Under the pieces are notes generated by a model. The model worked only from the letters and a program-made list of their open reading frames with translations. It had not been told where the DNA came from and searched no databases. From assembly GCA_038232515.1 (NCBI GenBank), contig JBBSHS010000050.1, positions 1-19,189 on the forward strand: a stretch of DNA of 19,189 nt. The letters run 5' to 3'. Shown here one piece after another: positions 5,792 through 12,695 of this stretch. The number at the start of each line of letters is the position of its first letter. The stretch's first letter is position 1. This DNA comes from JBBSHS01 sp038232515. GTDB taxonomy: Bacteria; Actinomycetota; Acidimicrobiia; Acidimicrobiales; JAUJNH01. The position numbers and the translations under genes were made by a program.

Positions 5792-7939
5792 ATGGCCCGG
5801 CGGCTCACCCAGCTGGCCCACATACCGGTCGACACGCTCGACGGTGTGGGGCCCAGGTCGGCGGCGGCGTTGGAGGAGGCCGGCATCACGACCGTGCTGG
5901 ACCTGATCACCCATTACCCGCGCCGGTGGCTCGACCGCACGAGGGAAGCCCGCATCGCCGATCTGCGCCCGGGGATGGAGGGCGTGGTGGTGGCCACGGT
6001 CCGGGCCGTGCACAGCCGCCGTACGCGCAACGGGAGGGCGCTGGTCGAGGTCAGCGTGCACGATGGCACGGGCTCGCTGGCGTGCAACTTCTTCAACCAG
6101 GCGTGGCGGGCCAAGCAGGTCCACGCCGGCATGGAGGTGACGCTGTTCGGCAAGCTCGATGCGTACCGGGGCAGGCGTCAGATGGTGAACCCGGTGGTCG
6201 ATCTGCTGGGCGACGCCACCGGCCGCATCGTGCCGGTCTACCCGCAGTCCGAAAAGGCGGGGCTCACCACCCGCGACCTGCGTGTGTGGATCAACGAGGC
6301 GCTCGAGCGGGCCGGCCAGCTCGTCGAGCCGCTGCCCGCCGAGGTGCTCGAACGTCAGGACCTGGTCAGCCGCAGCGTCGCCTTCCGCCAGATTCACGCT
6401 CCCGAGTCGATGGCGGTGAAGGAGGTGGCCCGCAAGCGCCTGGCCTTCGACGAGCTGCTGCGTCTCCAGACCGTGATGGTGCTGCGGAAGAAGGCGCTGG
6501 AACGTGAGGCCAAGGCCATCCGCCATGTTGTCGGCGACGGGCCCCGGGCCACGCTCGTCCCCCGGTTCCACGCCGGCCTGCCGTTCACCCTCACCGGCGC
6601 CCAGCGACGGGCCGTGGCCGAGATCGAAGTGGACCTGGGCGGCCCGCACCCGATGCACCGCCTCCTGCAGGGTGACGTGGGCTCGGGCAAGACCCTCGTG
6701 GCCCTCAGCGCCCTGCTGGTGGCCGTGCAAGGAGGCCACCAGGGTGCCCTGATGGCACCCACCGAGGTGCTGGCCGAGCAGCACTTCCTCAGTGTCCGGC
6801 CCCTGCTGTCGGGTCTCAAGGTGGGCGAAGAGGGCAACCTGTTCGGCGAGAGGGAGGTGCGCGTGGAGCTGCTGACCGCCCGTACCACCGCCGCCGAGCG
6901 GCGGGAGCTGCTGCCCCGGCTGTCCAAGGGCGACGTCGACGTGCTCATCGGTACCCACGCCCTCATTGTCGACACCGTCGAGTTCGCCGACCTGGGTGTG
7001 GTCGTGATCGACGAGCAGCACCGGTTCGGGGTCGAACAGCGGGCCAAGCTCAGGGACAAGGCCCGCGGTCACGACCCCGACGTGCTGGTGATGACGGCCA
7101 CGCCCATACCCCGCACAGCCGCCATGACCGTCTTCGGCGACCTCGACATGACCGTGCTCGACGAGCTGCCGCCGGGCCGCACGCCCATCGAGACCACGTG
7201 GGCCCGGGCCCCCCTCGACGTCGCCATGGCCTGGGAGACCGTGCGCCGCCAGGTGGCCGCCGGGTGCCAGGCCTATGTGGTGTGCCCGCTGGTGGACGAG
7301 TCGGAGAAGGTGCAGGCGGTATCGGCCACGGCCGAGCTCGAGCGCCTGGCGGCCGGTGACCTCAGTGGCCTGCGGCTGGGCCTGCTACACGGTCAGTTGC
7401 CGGGGGGCGAGAAAGAAGCGGTGATGGGCCGTTTCCGTCGGGGCGAGGTCGACGTCCTGGTGGCCACCACCGTCGTCGAGGTGGGCGTCGACGTGCCCAA
7501 TGCCACCGTCATGGTCATCGAGGACGCCGATCATTTCGGCATGGCCCAGCTCCACCAGCTGCGCGGTCGCGTGGGCCGGGGCGTCGACCGGTCGCACTGC
7601 TTCCTGCTGGGCGGGACCGATGACGAGGGCCGTCCGAGCTCCGACGAGGTCGCCGCCCGCCTGGGGGCGATGGAGCGAACCACCGACGGGTTCGAGCTGG
7701 CTGAGGTCGACCTCGAGCTCCGGGGCGAGGGCACCATCCTGGGGACCCGCCAGAAGGGCCGTAGCGACCTGAAGCTGGCCAGCCTGCGCAGGGACAAGAG
7801 CCTCGTTGAGGCCGCCCGCGAGGTGGCCTTTCTCCTGGTCGGCCCCGACGGCCGAGGCTTGTCGCGTCACGAGATCCTGGCCGAGGAGATCCGCGACCTG
7901 GTGGACGACGAGGAAGCCGAGTTCCTGTTCAAGTCCTGA
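5792..7939 (+). CDS. recG: ATP-dependent DNA helicase RecG
   Basis: RecG is a monomeric double-stranded DNA translocase that regresses stalled replication forks and processes branched DNA. The 715-residue product has the N-terminal wedge/OB-fold region (VGPRSAAALEEAGI, then YPRRWLDRT and an OB segment VSVHDGTGSLACNFFNQAW), then the helicase core. Core motifs are Walker A GDVGSGKT at residues 294-301, APTEVLAEQH, the DEQH box at 407-410 in VVIDEQHRFG, TATPIPRT (motif III), VATTVVEVGVDVPNA (motif V) and QLRGRVGRG (motif VI). The C-terminal RecG tail is complete. Length is normal for actinobacterial RecG. I start at the ATG at 5792, giving MARRLTQLAHIPVDTL. It is convergent with the zinc-ribbon gene, whose stop is 58 bp away. 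Confidence 0.96.
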   Translation: MARRLTQLAHIPVDTLDGVGPRSAAALEEAGITTVLDLITHYPRRWLDRTREARIADLRPGMEGVVVATVRAVHSRRTRNGRALVEVSVHDGTGSLACNFFNQAWRAKQVHAGMEVTLFGKLDAYRGRRQMVNPVVDLLGDATGRIVPVYPQSEKAGLTTRDLRVWINEALERAGQLVEPLPAEVLERQDLVSRSVAFRQIHAPESMAVKEVARKRLAFDELLRLQTVMVLRKKALEREAKAIRHVVGDGPRATLVPRFHAGLPFTLTGAQRRAVAEIEVDLGGPHPMHRLLQGDVGSGKTLVALSALLVAVQGGHQGALMAPTEVLAEQHFLSVRPLLSGLKVGEEGNLFGEREVRVELLTARTTAAERRELLPRLSKGDVDVLIGTHALIVDTVEFADLGVVVIDEQHRFGVEQRAKLRDKARGHDPDVLVMTATPIPRTAAMTVFGDLDMTVLDELPPGRTPIETTWARAPLDVAMAWETVRRQVAAGCQAYVVCPLVDESEKVQAVSATAELERLAAGDLSGLRLGLLHGQLPGGEKEAVMGRFRRGEVDVLVATTVVEVGVDVPNATVMVIEDADHFGMAQLHQLRGRVGRGVDRSHCFLLGGTDDEGRPSSDEVAARLGAMERTTDGFELAEVDLELRGEGTILGTRQKGRSDLKLASLRRDKSLVEAAREVAFLLVGPDGRGLSRHEILAEEIRDLVDDEEAEFLFKS

Positions 7940-7997
7940 AGGGCCGACGATCAGCTGCGGCGCCCCGGCCGTACCCCACGGTCGCGGTCCGGGTCGG

Positions 7998-8180
7998 TCA
8001 ACCAGCTTCGTCGGGCGCTTCGAGGTCCCAACGGTCCATGCAGTCGGCGCAGCGGTAGGTCACCAGGTCGCCCGCTCTGAAGAGCGTCTCGTCGTCGATG
8101 ATCGTCAGCAGGAAGGCCCGGCCTCCGCAGTCGATGCAGACGATCTCGGGCTCGGGTTGCCAGTCGCCGTCGGCCGTCAC
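7998..8180 (-). CDS. Small zinc-ribbon protein of unknown function
   Basis: A 60-residue acidic protein with two CxxC knuckles, IVCIDCGG (C15/C18) and YRCADCMDRWD (C44/C47), separated by a segment containing FLLTIIDDETLFRAGDLV. This spacing is right for one rubredoxin-like zinc ribbon. I do not recognise a named family. The GTG start at 8180 has GAGGT 6 nt upstream. It lies 19 nt downstream of the thioesterase stop on the same strand, so the two are probably one operon. Coding status is supported by the RBS, the paired cysteines and the tight spacing. Function is unknown; a nucleic-acid or protein-binding role would be a guess. Confidence 0.7.
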   Translation of the reverse strand: MTADGDWQPEPEIVCIDCGGRAFLLTIIDDETLFRAGDLVTYRCADCMDRWDLEAPDEAG

Positions 8181-8199
8181 CGCCGGACCTCGACGACCG

Positions 8200-8631
8200 T
8201 CATCGCTGCTGCTCAGCCGGGCCGACGTCGACGAAGATGCCGCTGGCTTCCACGGCCACGTCGCCGTCGGGCAGCATCAGCCGCCCGTGTACCCGGTTGT
8301 GGCGTCGCCGGTCGCGGTGGTCCCGCCATGCTTCGACCCGAAGCGGGCGGCCGTCGATGGGTACCGGCCGCCGGTACCGCAGCTCCATGGTCGCGGTTAC
8401 CGTCGCCCGGCTGTCCAGGGCGTGGGAGAGCGCCCCCATGCATTCGTCCAGCGACGTGGCCGCCAAGCCGCCGTGGAGCAGGCCCGGGGCACCGCGGTGG
8501 AGCGGCTTGGGCACCCAGGTGGCGACCAGGGTGGGGCTGGCCCGGCCTGTGACCTCGTCGAGCGAAGGAATGAAGGTCAGACCCAACCCGAAGGCGTTGT
8601 CGTCACCAGAGCCGTAGCTGTCACCCTCCAC
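8200..8631 (-). CDS. Hotdog-fold acyl-CoA thioesterase (PaaI-like)
   Basis: A 143-residue protein with the hotdog thioesterase signature GLLHGGLAATSLDECMGAL at about residues 49-67 (HGG plus the downstream acidic residue on the long central helix), followed by strand patterns TATMELRYRRPVPI, LRVEAW and VAVEASGIFVDV. Such proteins hydrolyse acyl-CoA or acyl-ACP thioesters; the acyl group cannot be told from sequence. The GTG at 8631 is 8 nt after a TAGGGT -10-like hexamer, suggesting a leaderless mRNA. A zinc-ribbon gene follows 19 nt downstream. It diverges from rsmD 128 bp away. Confidence 0.82.
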   Translation of the reverse strand: MEGDSYGSGDDNAFGLGLTFIPSLDEVTGRASPTLVATWVPKPLHRGAPGLLHGGLAATSLDECMGALSHALDSRATVTATMELRYRRPVPIDGRPLRVEAWRDHRDRRRHNRVHGRLMLPDGDVAVEASGIFVDVGPAEQQR

Positions 8632-8639
8632 GGCGATCG

Positions 8640-8645
8640 ACCCTA
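8640..8645 (-). promoter_or_regulatory. Candidate leaderless -10 for the thioesterase gene
   Basis: The minus strand reads TAGGGT, fitting TANNNT, and 8 nt separate it from the GTG at 8631. There is no Shine-Dalgarno site in between. The geometry is the same as at thiL and the fakA-like gene. Confidence 0.45.
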
Positions 8646-8759
8646 TGCCCGCGGCAATGGCGGCCCGATCGACGTCCGGCGACGTTCGGCGAAGTCCGGC
8701 GGTGGCCGGCGGTGCCCCGCGGTCCCGGCAGCTGGACCGCTCCTGTTAGACCTCAGGCC

Positions 8760-9326
8760 GTGCGTGTGATCGCCGGTACGGCCAGGGGACGTCGGCTGGC
8801 GGCACCCGAGGGCGACCGCATCCGGCCCACAGGCGACCGCGTCCGGGAGTCGTTGTTCAACATGTTGGAGGTCCTCGTCGGCTTCGAGGGCGCAAGGGTG
8901 GCCGACCTGTGCTGCGGCACCGGGGCCATGGGCATCGAGGCCCTCTCCCGAGCGGCGGAGTCGGTGGTCTTCGTCGACTCCGACGCCCGCAGCCTGCGCT
9001 GCACCACGGCCAACCTGGAAGCCACCGGTTTCGGCCACCTCGGTCCCTCCACCCGGCCGGCGGTGCGGCTGGAACCGGCCGACGTGCTGGCGTGGGCCCG
9101 GCGGGTGGGTGCGGATTGCGTCGACGTGGCCCTGGTCGACCCGCCTTACGGGTGGCGGCAGTGGCCCGAGCTCATGGAGGCGTTGGCCGGCAAGGCGGGG
9201 GTTGTGGCGGCCGAAGCCGATCATGAAATCGGCCCCATGCCGGCGTGGGATGCCGTTCGGGCCCGACGCTACGGCACTACCGTGGTCACCGTGCTCTGCG
9301 CCGATCGGCTGGTCGAACCGGCATGA
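8760..9326 (+). CDS. rsmD: 16S rRNA (guanine-966-N2)-methyltransferase RsmD
   Basis: RsmD methylates N2 of G966 in 16S rRNA during 30S assembly. The 188-residue protein starts VRVIAGTARGRRLAAP, the usual RsmD opening, followed by RPTGDRVRESLFNML, SAM-binding motif I VADLCCGTGAMGIEALSRAA, the acidic residue of motif II in VVFVDSD, and the catalytic DPPYGW motif (motif IV). The GTG at 8760 is chosen because it gives the family's exact N-terminus (normally MRVIAG). The open frame upstream to 8712 has no similarity. The stop overlaps the coaD start by 4 nt (ATGA), the common rsmD-coaD coupling. It appears to head the plus-strand run that continues to smc. Confidence 0.95.
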   Translation: MRVIAGTARGRRLAAPEGDRIRPTGDRVRESLFNMLEVLVGFEGARVADLCCGTGAMGIEALSRAAESVVFVDSDARSLRCTTANLEATGFGHLGPSTRPAVRLEPADVLAWARRVGADCVDVALVDPPYGWRQWPELMEALAGKAGVVAAEADHEIGPMPAWDAVRARRYGTTVVTVLCADRLVEPA

Positions 9327-9823
9327 GGACGGCACTCTTCCCAGGGTCGTTCGACCCCCTCCACAACGGCCACCTCGAGATCATCGAGATCGCCGCCCAA
9401 TTGTTCGACCAGGTGGTCGTGGCCGCCATCCGCAACCCGGGCAAGGGCGAGGCGCTGTTCGACCTCGAGGAGCGCAAGGAGATGCTGAACGAGTCGACGG
9501 CCCATCTGGCCAATGTGCGGGTGGTGTCGATGGCCAAGCTCACCGTGGACGTCGCCACCGAGGAAGGGGTCGACGTGATCGTCAAGGGCATCCGCATGGT
9601 CACCGACTTCGAGTCTGAGCTACAACAGGCGCAGATGAACAAAGCGGTGTCCGGCATCGAGACCGTGCTCATCCCATGTGCGACGGACCAGTCGTTCGTG
9701 GCCAGTAAGTGGGTACGGGACTTCGCCCGGCTGGGTGCCGCCGATCGCATCGGTTCGATGGTCCCGGCGCCGGTGGCCAAGCGGCTGCACGAGCGGTACG
9801 GCTCAGAGGAGGGGCGCAGATGA
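9323..9823 (+). CDS. coaD: Pantetheine-phosphate adenylyltransferase
   Basis: CoaD adenylates 4'-phosphopantetheine to dephospho-CoA, the penultimate step of CoA synthesis. The 166-residue protein has the nucleotidyltransferase signature FPGSFDPLHNGHLEI with HNGH at residues 14-17, the substrate segment VKGIRMVTDFESELQQAQMN, and a C-terminal FVASKWVRDFARLGA that corresponds to the usual ISSxxVRE motif, with its first serine replaced by alanine. Length is typical. The ATG overlaps the rsmD stop. The next gene begins 31 nt downstream. Confidence 0.97.
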   Translation: MRTALFPGSFDPLHNGHLEIIEIAAQLFDQVVVAAIRNPGKGEALFDLEERKEMLNESTAHLANVRVVSMAKLTVDVATEEGVDVIVKGIRMVTDFESELQQAQMNKAVSGIETVLIPCATDQSFVASKWVRDFARLGAADRIGSMVPAPVAKRLHERYGSEEGRR

Positions 9824-9854
9824 CGGAGCAGGACGAGCGGTGGAGCGGGCCGGC

Positions 9855-10421
9855 ATGAGCCTCATCGAGCGGGATGAAGGTTCACCTCCGGACTCCGAGA
9901 CCCTGCTGCGGCGGGTCATCGAGATCATCACCAACGCCAAGCCGATGCCCCTGTCCACGACCGTGCGGGTCGAGAAGGACGAGGTCCTCGAGCTTTTGGA
10001 CGAGGCCCTCGATCGGCTGCCCGAGGAGCTTCGCCGGGCCCGGTGGATGTTGAAGGAACGGGAGGAGTTCCTGGCCAAGGTGGAGCGCGAGGCCGACGAG
10101 ATCCTCGAAGCGGCGCGTTCCCGGGCCGAGCGCATGGTCCAGCGCGCCGAGATCGTCCGCGAGGCACAGCTCACCGCCACGCGGCTGGTCGAGGGGGCCA
10201 AGGACGAGACCCACCGGCTGAGGATGGAGGCCGAGGACTACTGCGACCAGAAGCTGGCGTCGTTCGAGATCGTGCTCGAGCGCACCTCCAAGACTGTGGC
10301 CGCCGGCCGGGAGAAGCTGAAGGTGGCGCCGCTCCCGGCGGCCGGGGCCGGCGATCTCGGCTTCGGGCTCGGCGATCAGGCCGACGATCCCGGTGCCGAC
10401 TTCTTCGACCAGGACAGGTAG
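9855..10421 (+). CDS. Coiled-coil cell-division protein, SepIVA/DivIVA-like
   Basis: A 188-residue, highly charged protein. A short N-terminal segment (LLRRVIEIITNAKPMPLSTT, about 17-36) precedes a long predicted coiled coil (about residues 45-150) rich in E, R, A and K, and the tail is Gly/Asp-rich. The opening region with KPMPLS resembles mycobacterial SepIVA, and SepIVA also lies just before the DUF177 gene, rnc, mutM and smc in mycobacteria, so context agrees. SepIVA is a DivIVA-type protein involved in septation and polar growth. Coiled coils like this are often mis-annotated as ATP synthase subunit b. The ATG at 9855 has GGAG 9 nt upstream. Family assignment is good by context, moderate by sequence. 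Confidence 0.8.
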   Translation: MSLIERDEGSPPDSETLLRRVIEIITNAKPMPLSTTVRVEKDEVLELLDEALDRLPEELRRARWMLKEREEFLAKVEREADEILEAARSRAERMVQRAEIVREAQLTATRLVEGAKDETHRLRMEAEDYCDQKLASFEIVLERTSKTVAAGREKLKVAPLPAAGAGDLGFGLGDQADDPGADFFDQDR

Positions 10422-10480
10422 CCGCTCTCTCCATCCGACGCCGGGTCGACAGGGGCCGCCCCGTAAGCTGCTCGGTGGCC

Positions 10481-11005
10481 ATGCCCACCCGTTCCTTCCT
10501 GGTGCCCGTCACCGCCCTGCGCAAAGCCCCCGGATCCGTCGCCAGGGAGCGCAGAGAGGGCCGGATCGAGGGGTTGGCCGTGACCGGTTCAGGCGTGCCG
10601 CCCGAAGCCGTCGTGCGGGTGGATGCCATTCTCACCGCCGCCCAGGACACCATCGTGGTCACGGCCACCGTACGGGCACCGTGGTCGGGTGAGTGCCGGC
10701 GGTGCCTTGTCGAGACGGGCGGCGAGGTGGCGGCCGAAATCCGCGAGGTCTACGAACGCGACACCGACGAAGAGGAGACCTACCGGCTCAGCGGGGAGCG
10801 AATCGACCTGGAGCCGCTGGCGCGCGATGCTGTGTTGCTGGGTCTGCCACCTGCTCCTCTGTGCTCAGAGGATTGCCGGGGGTTGTGCCCGACCTGTGGG
10901 GCCAATCGCAACGAGGGGATCGGACCGGCAGGTTGCGGCTGTGAGGAGCAACCGCAGGACCCACGCTGGGCGGCCCTCGACGTCCTGCGTACCGAGCAAT
11001 CCTGA
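10481..11005 (+). CDS. YceD/DUF177 family protein
   Basis: A 174-residue protein with the DUF177 signature: CRRCL in the middle (residue about 74) and the C-terminal CSEDCRGLCPTCGANRNEG with a following CGC, a probable metal site. In E. coli and plants, YceD is linked to 23S rRNA accumulation, and bacterial genes of this family almost always sit next to rpmF, as here (37 nt away). I used the ATG at 10481; an in-frame GTG at 10475 is equally possible and lies 5 nt after a TAAGCT hexamer (10464-10469) that may be an internal -10. The gap from the SepIVA-like gene is 59 nt. Confidence 0.9.
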   Translation: MPTRSFLVPVTALRKAPGSVARERREGRIEGLAVTGSGVPPEAVVRVDAILTAAQDTIVVTATVRAPWSGECRRCLVETGGEVAAEIREVYERDTDEEETYRLSGERIDLEPLARDAVLLGLPPAPLCSEDCRGLCPTCGANRNEGIGPAGCGCEEQPQDPRWAALDVLRTEQS

Positions 11006-11042
11006 ATCTGACCCGGACTGACGAGAGCGAGCCCGACGAGCC

Positions 11043-11219
11043 ATGGCCGTCCCCAAGAAGAAGACCTCGAAGTCGAGATCCCGAAGCCGCCGGGCCAGCA
11101 ACTGGACGCTGAAGGCGCCGCCCCGGAGCATCTGCCCGCGCTGCATGGCCTCCAAGGTGCCCCATACCGTCTGTGGTGAGTGCGGTTGGTACCACGGCCG
11201 CCAGGCCATCGACGTCTGA
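11043..11219 (+). CDS. rpmF: 50S ribosomal protein L32
   Basis: A 58-residue basic protein starting MAVPKKKTSKSRSRSRRASN, the standard L32 N-terminus, with two CxxC pairs (C31/C34 and C44/C47), so it is the zinc-binding form. ATG at 11043; the start is unambiguous. It sits between the YceD gene and plsX, the classic yceD-rpmF-plsX order. Together with the C+ L28 above, both small zinc-finger ribosomal proteins in this window are of the zinc-requiring type. Confidence 0.97.
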   Translation: MAVPKKKTSKSRSRSRRASNWTLKAPPRSICPRCMASKVPHTVCGECGWYHGRQAIDV

Positions 11220-11260
11220 CCGGCCAAATCCCTCGATCAGCGACTCGGCGCCGTCCTGAC

Positions 11261-12244
11261 GTGCTGCCCGTCGCGGTCGACGCCATGGGGGGCGACGGCG
11301 CTCCCGACGCCATCGTGGAGGGGGCGGTGCTGGCCGCCGCTGAGCTGGGCGTGGCCGTCCTGCTGGTCGGCCGGCCCGAGGCGCTAGACGGTCTGGACAC
11401 CGCCGGGCTCGAGGTCCTGGCCGCCTCCGAGGTCATCGAGATGGGCGATGACCCGGCCAAGGCGGTTCGGGCCAAGAAGGACTCTTCTCTGGTCAGGGCG
11501 GCCGAGGCGGTCAGGGACGGGCGGGCCTGCGCCATGGTGTCAGCCGGCAACACGGGTGGGGCCATGGCGTCGGCGCTCCTGCGTATGGGCCGGCTGCCCA
11601 GTGTCGTGAGGCCGGCCATCGCCACGCCCATCCCCGTGCCGGACGTGGGCCACACCGTCCTGCTCGACGCCGGCGCCAACTCGGAGTGCACGCCACAGAT
11701 GCTCGTGCAGTTCGCCCAGATGGGGTCGGCCTTCGCCACCGCCCGCTTCGGAGTGGCTGCGCCCCGGGTGGGCCTGCTTTCCATCGGCGAGGAGCCGGGC
11801 AAGGGCACTCCGCTGGTCAAGGACACCTGGAGTCTGCTCCAAGGCCTCGACGGCATCGAGTTCATCGGCAACGTCGAGGGCAGGGATGTCATGACGGACA
11901 CGGTGGACGTGGTGGTGGCCGACGGGTTCACCGGCAACGTCGTGCTGAAGACCCTGGAAGGAGCCATGCGCTGCCTCAAGGCGGCGGTGATGGAGATCCT
12001 GATCGGTACGGAGGAGGCCACCACCGCCTCCGCCCCGCTACTACCGGCCTTCCTCAGCCTGGCCAGCTACCTCGACCCGGACTCGACGGGCGGCGCCATG
12101 CTCCTGGGCGTCAACGGTGTCTGCATCATCAGCCACGGCTCGTCATCGCCGCGGGCCGTCGTCAACGCCGTAGGAGTGGCCCGCGACATGGTGGAAGCCG
12201 ATCTGGTCGCAAACCTCCGCTCCGCCGTCGCCCCCGCCTCCTGA
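11261..12244 (+). CDS. plsX: Phosphate acyltransferase PlsX
   Basis: PlsX converts acyl-ACP and phosphate to acyl-phosphate, the donor for PlsY in membrane phospholipid synthesis; it is a peripheral membrane enzyme. The 327-residue protein shows the family blocks VAVDAMGGDGAPDAIVEGA at the N-terminus, MVSAGNTGGAMASAL, LLDAGANSECTPQML, LLSIGEEPGKGTPL, ADGFTGNVVLKTLEG and GGAMLLGVNGVCIISHGSS. The GTG at 11261 gives VLPVAVDAMGGDG; the open frame back to 11180 overlaps rpmF and is unlikely. No Shine-Dalgarno site is visible before this GTG, so translation may depend on the rpmF mRNA. acpP follows after 153 nt with its own promoter. Confidence 0.95.
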   Translation: MLPVAVDAMGGDGAPDAIVEGAVLAAAELGVAVLLVGRPEALDGLDTAGLEVLAASEVIEMGDDPAKAVRAKKDSSLVRAAEAVRDGRACAMVSAGNTGGAMASALLRMGRLPSVVRPAIATPIPVPDVGHTVLLDAGANSECTPQMLVQFAQMGSAFATARFGVAAPRVGLLSIGEEPGKGTPLVKDTWSLLQGLDGIEFIGNVEGRDVMTDTVDVVVADGFTGNVVLKTLEGAMRCLKAAVMEILIGTEEATTASAPLLPAFLSLASYLDPDSTGGAMLLGVNGVCIISHGSSSPRAVVNAVGVARDMVEADLVANLRSAVAPAS

Positions 12245-12346
12245 CCCGGGTCGACCCTTCAGGCGGTGGGTCGGCGACTCCGGTGTGCCGCACCGCCGGC
12301 CCACGATGGATGGCTCCTGGGTAGGTGAGGCCCCGGGCCGGGGCAG

Positions 12347-12391
12347 TACACTCCAGCGGCCGAGAGGAACCCAGCCGCCGAGCGCCAGGAG
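12347..12391 (+). promoter_or_regulatory. acpP promoter -10 and ribosome binding site
   Basis: TACACT (12347-12352) is a good TANNNT -10, and AGGAG (12387-12391) lies 6 nt before the GTG start of acpP. Together they predict a short leader of about 38 nt. No clear -35 is visible. This suggests acpP, and possibly rnc-mutM, can be expressed separately from plsX. Confidence 0.5.
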
Positions 12392-12397
12392 CCCGTT

Positions 12398-12694
12398 GTG
12401 CCCGCCGAGACACATGTCAGTCGATCCCCCATGGGCCGCAACGAGGTGTTCGAGCTCATCCGCGACCGGTTGGCCGACATCTTGGAGATGGACCCGGGCG
12501 CCATCAGCGAGGGCCAGAGCTTCTCCGACGACCTGGACGCCGACAGCCTCGCCCTCATCGAACTGGTGGAGGCGCTGGAGGAGGAGCTGGGGGAGCGGTC
12601 AGTCGGGTTCCGCATCGACGACGAGGACCTCGAGGATTTGAAGACGGTCCGTGACGCTGTCGATTACGTGACCGCCAAACTCGAAGCGAGCTGA
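12398..12694 (+). CDS. acpP: Acyl carrier protein
   Basis: ACP carries growing acyl chains on a 4'-phosphopantetheine arm. The 98-residue acidic protein has the phosphopantetheine site DLDADSLALIELVEALEEELG with the attachment serine at residue 50, and the helix IV region DLKTVRDAVDYV. Compared with the standard 77-80 residue ACP it has about 12 extra N-terminal residues and two or three extra residues in the loop SVGFRID before helix III. I chose the GTG at 12398 because AGGAG lies 6 nt upstream; the in-frame ATG at 12431 has no RBS but would give an ordinary N-terminus. It sits between plsX and rnc, as in many bacteria. Confidence 0.93.
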   Translation: MPAETHVSRSPMGRNEVFELIRDRLADILEMDPGAISEGQSFSDDLDADSLALIELVEALEEELGERSVGFRIDDEDLEDLKTVRDAVDYVTAKLEAS

Positions 12695-12695
12695 C

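Noticed and set aside
5420..7072. 550-codon open frame on the minus strand across recG
   Set aside because: It is the antisense shadow of recG in GC-rich DNA, with compositionally biased His/Gln/Gly-rich translation and no domain match. Only the short C-terminal piece outside recG, with LLIGPEGG, was kept as part of the rsmE relic.
7940..7997. Intrinsic terminator between recG and the convergent zinc-ribbon gene
   Set aside because: I could find only an imperfect GGCCGAC/GTCGGTC pairing with a long loop and no T-tract, too weak to list.
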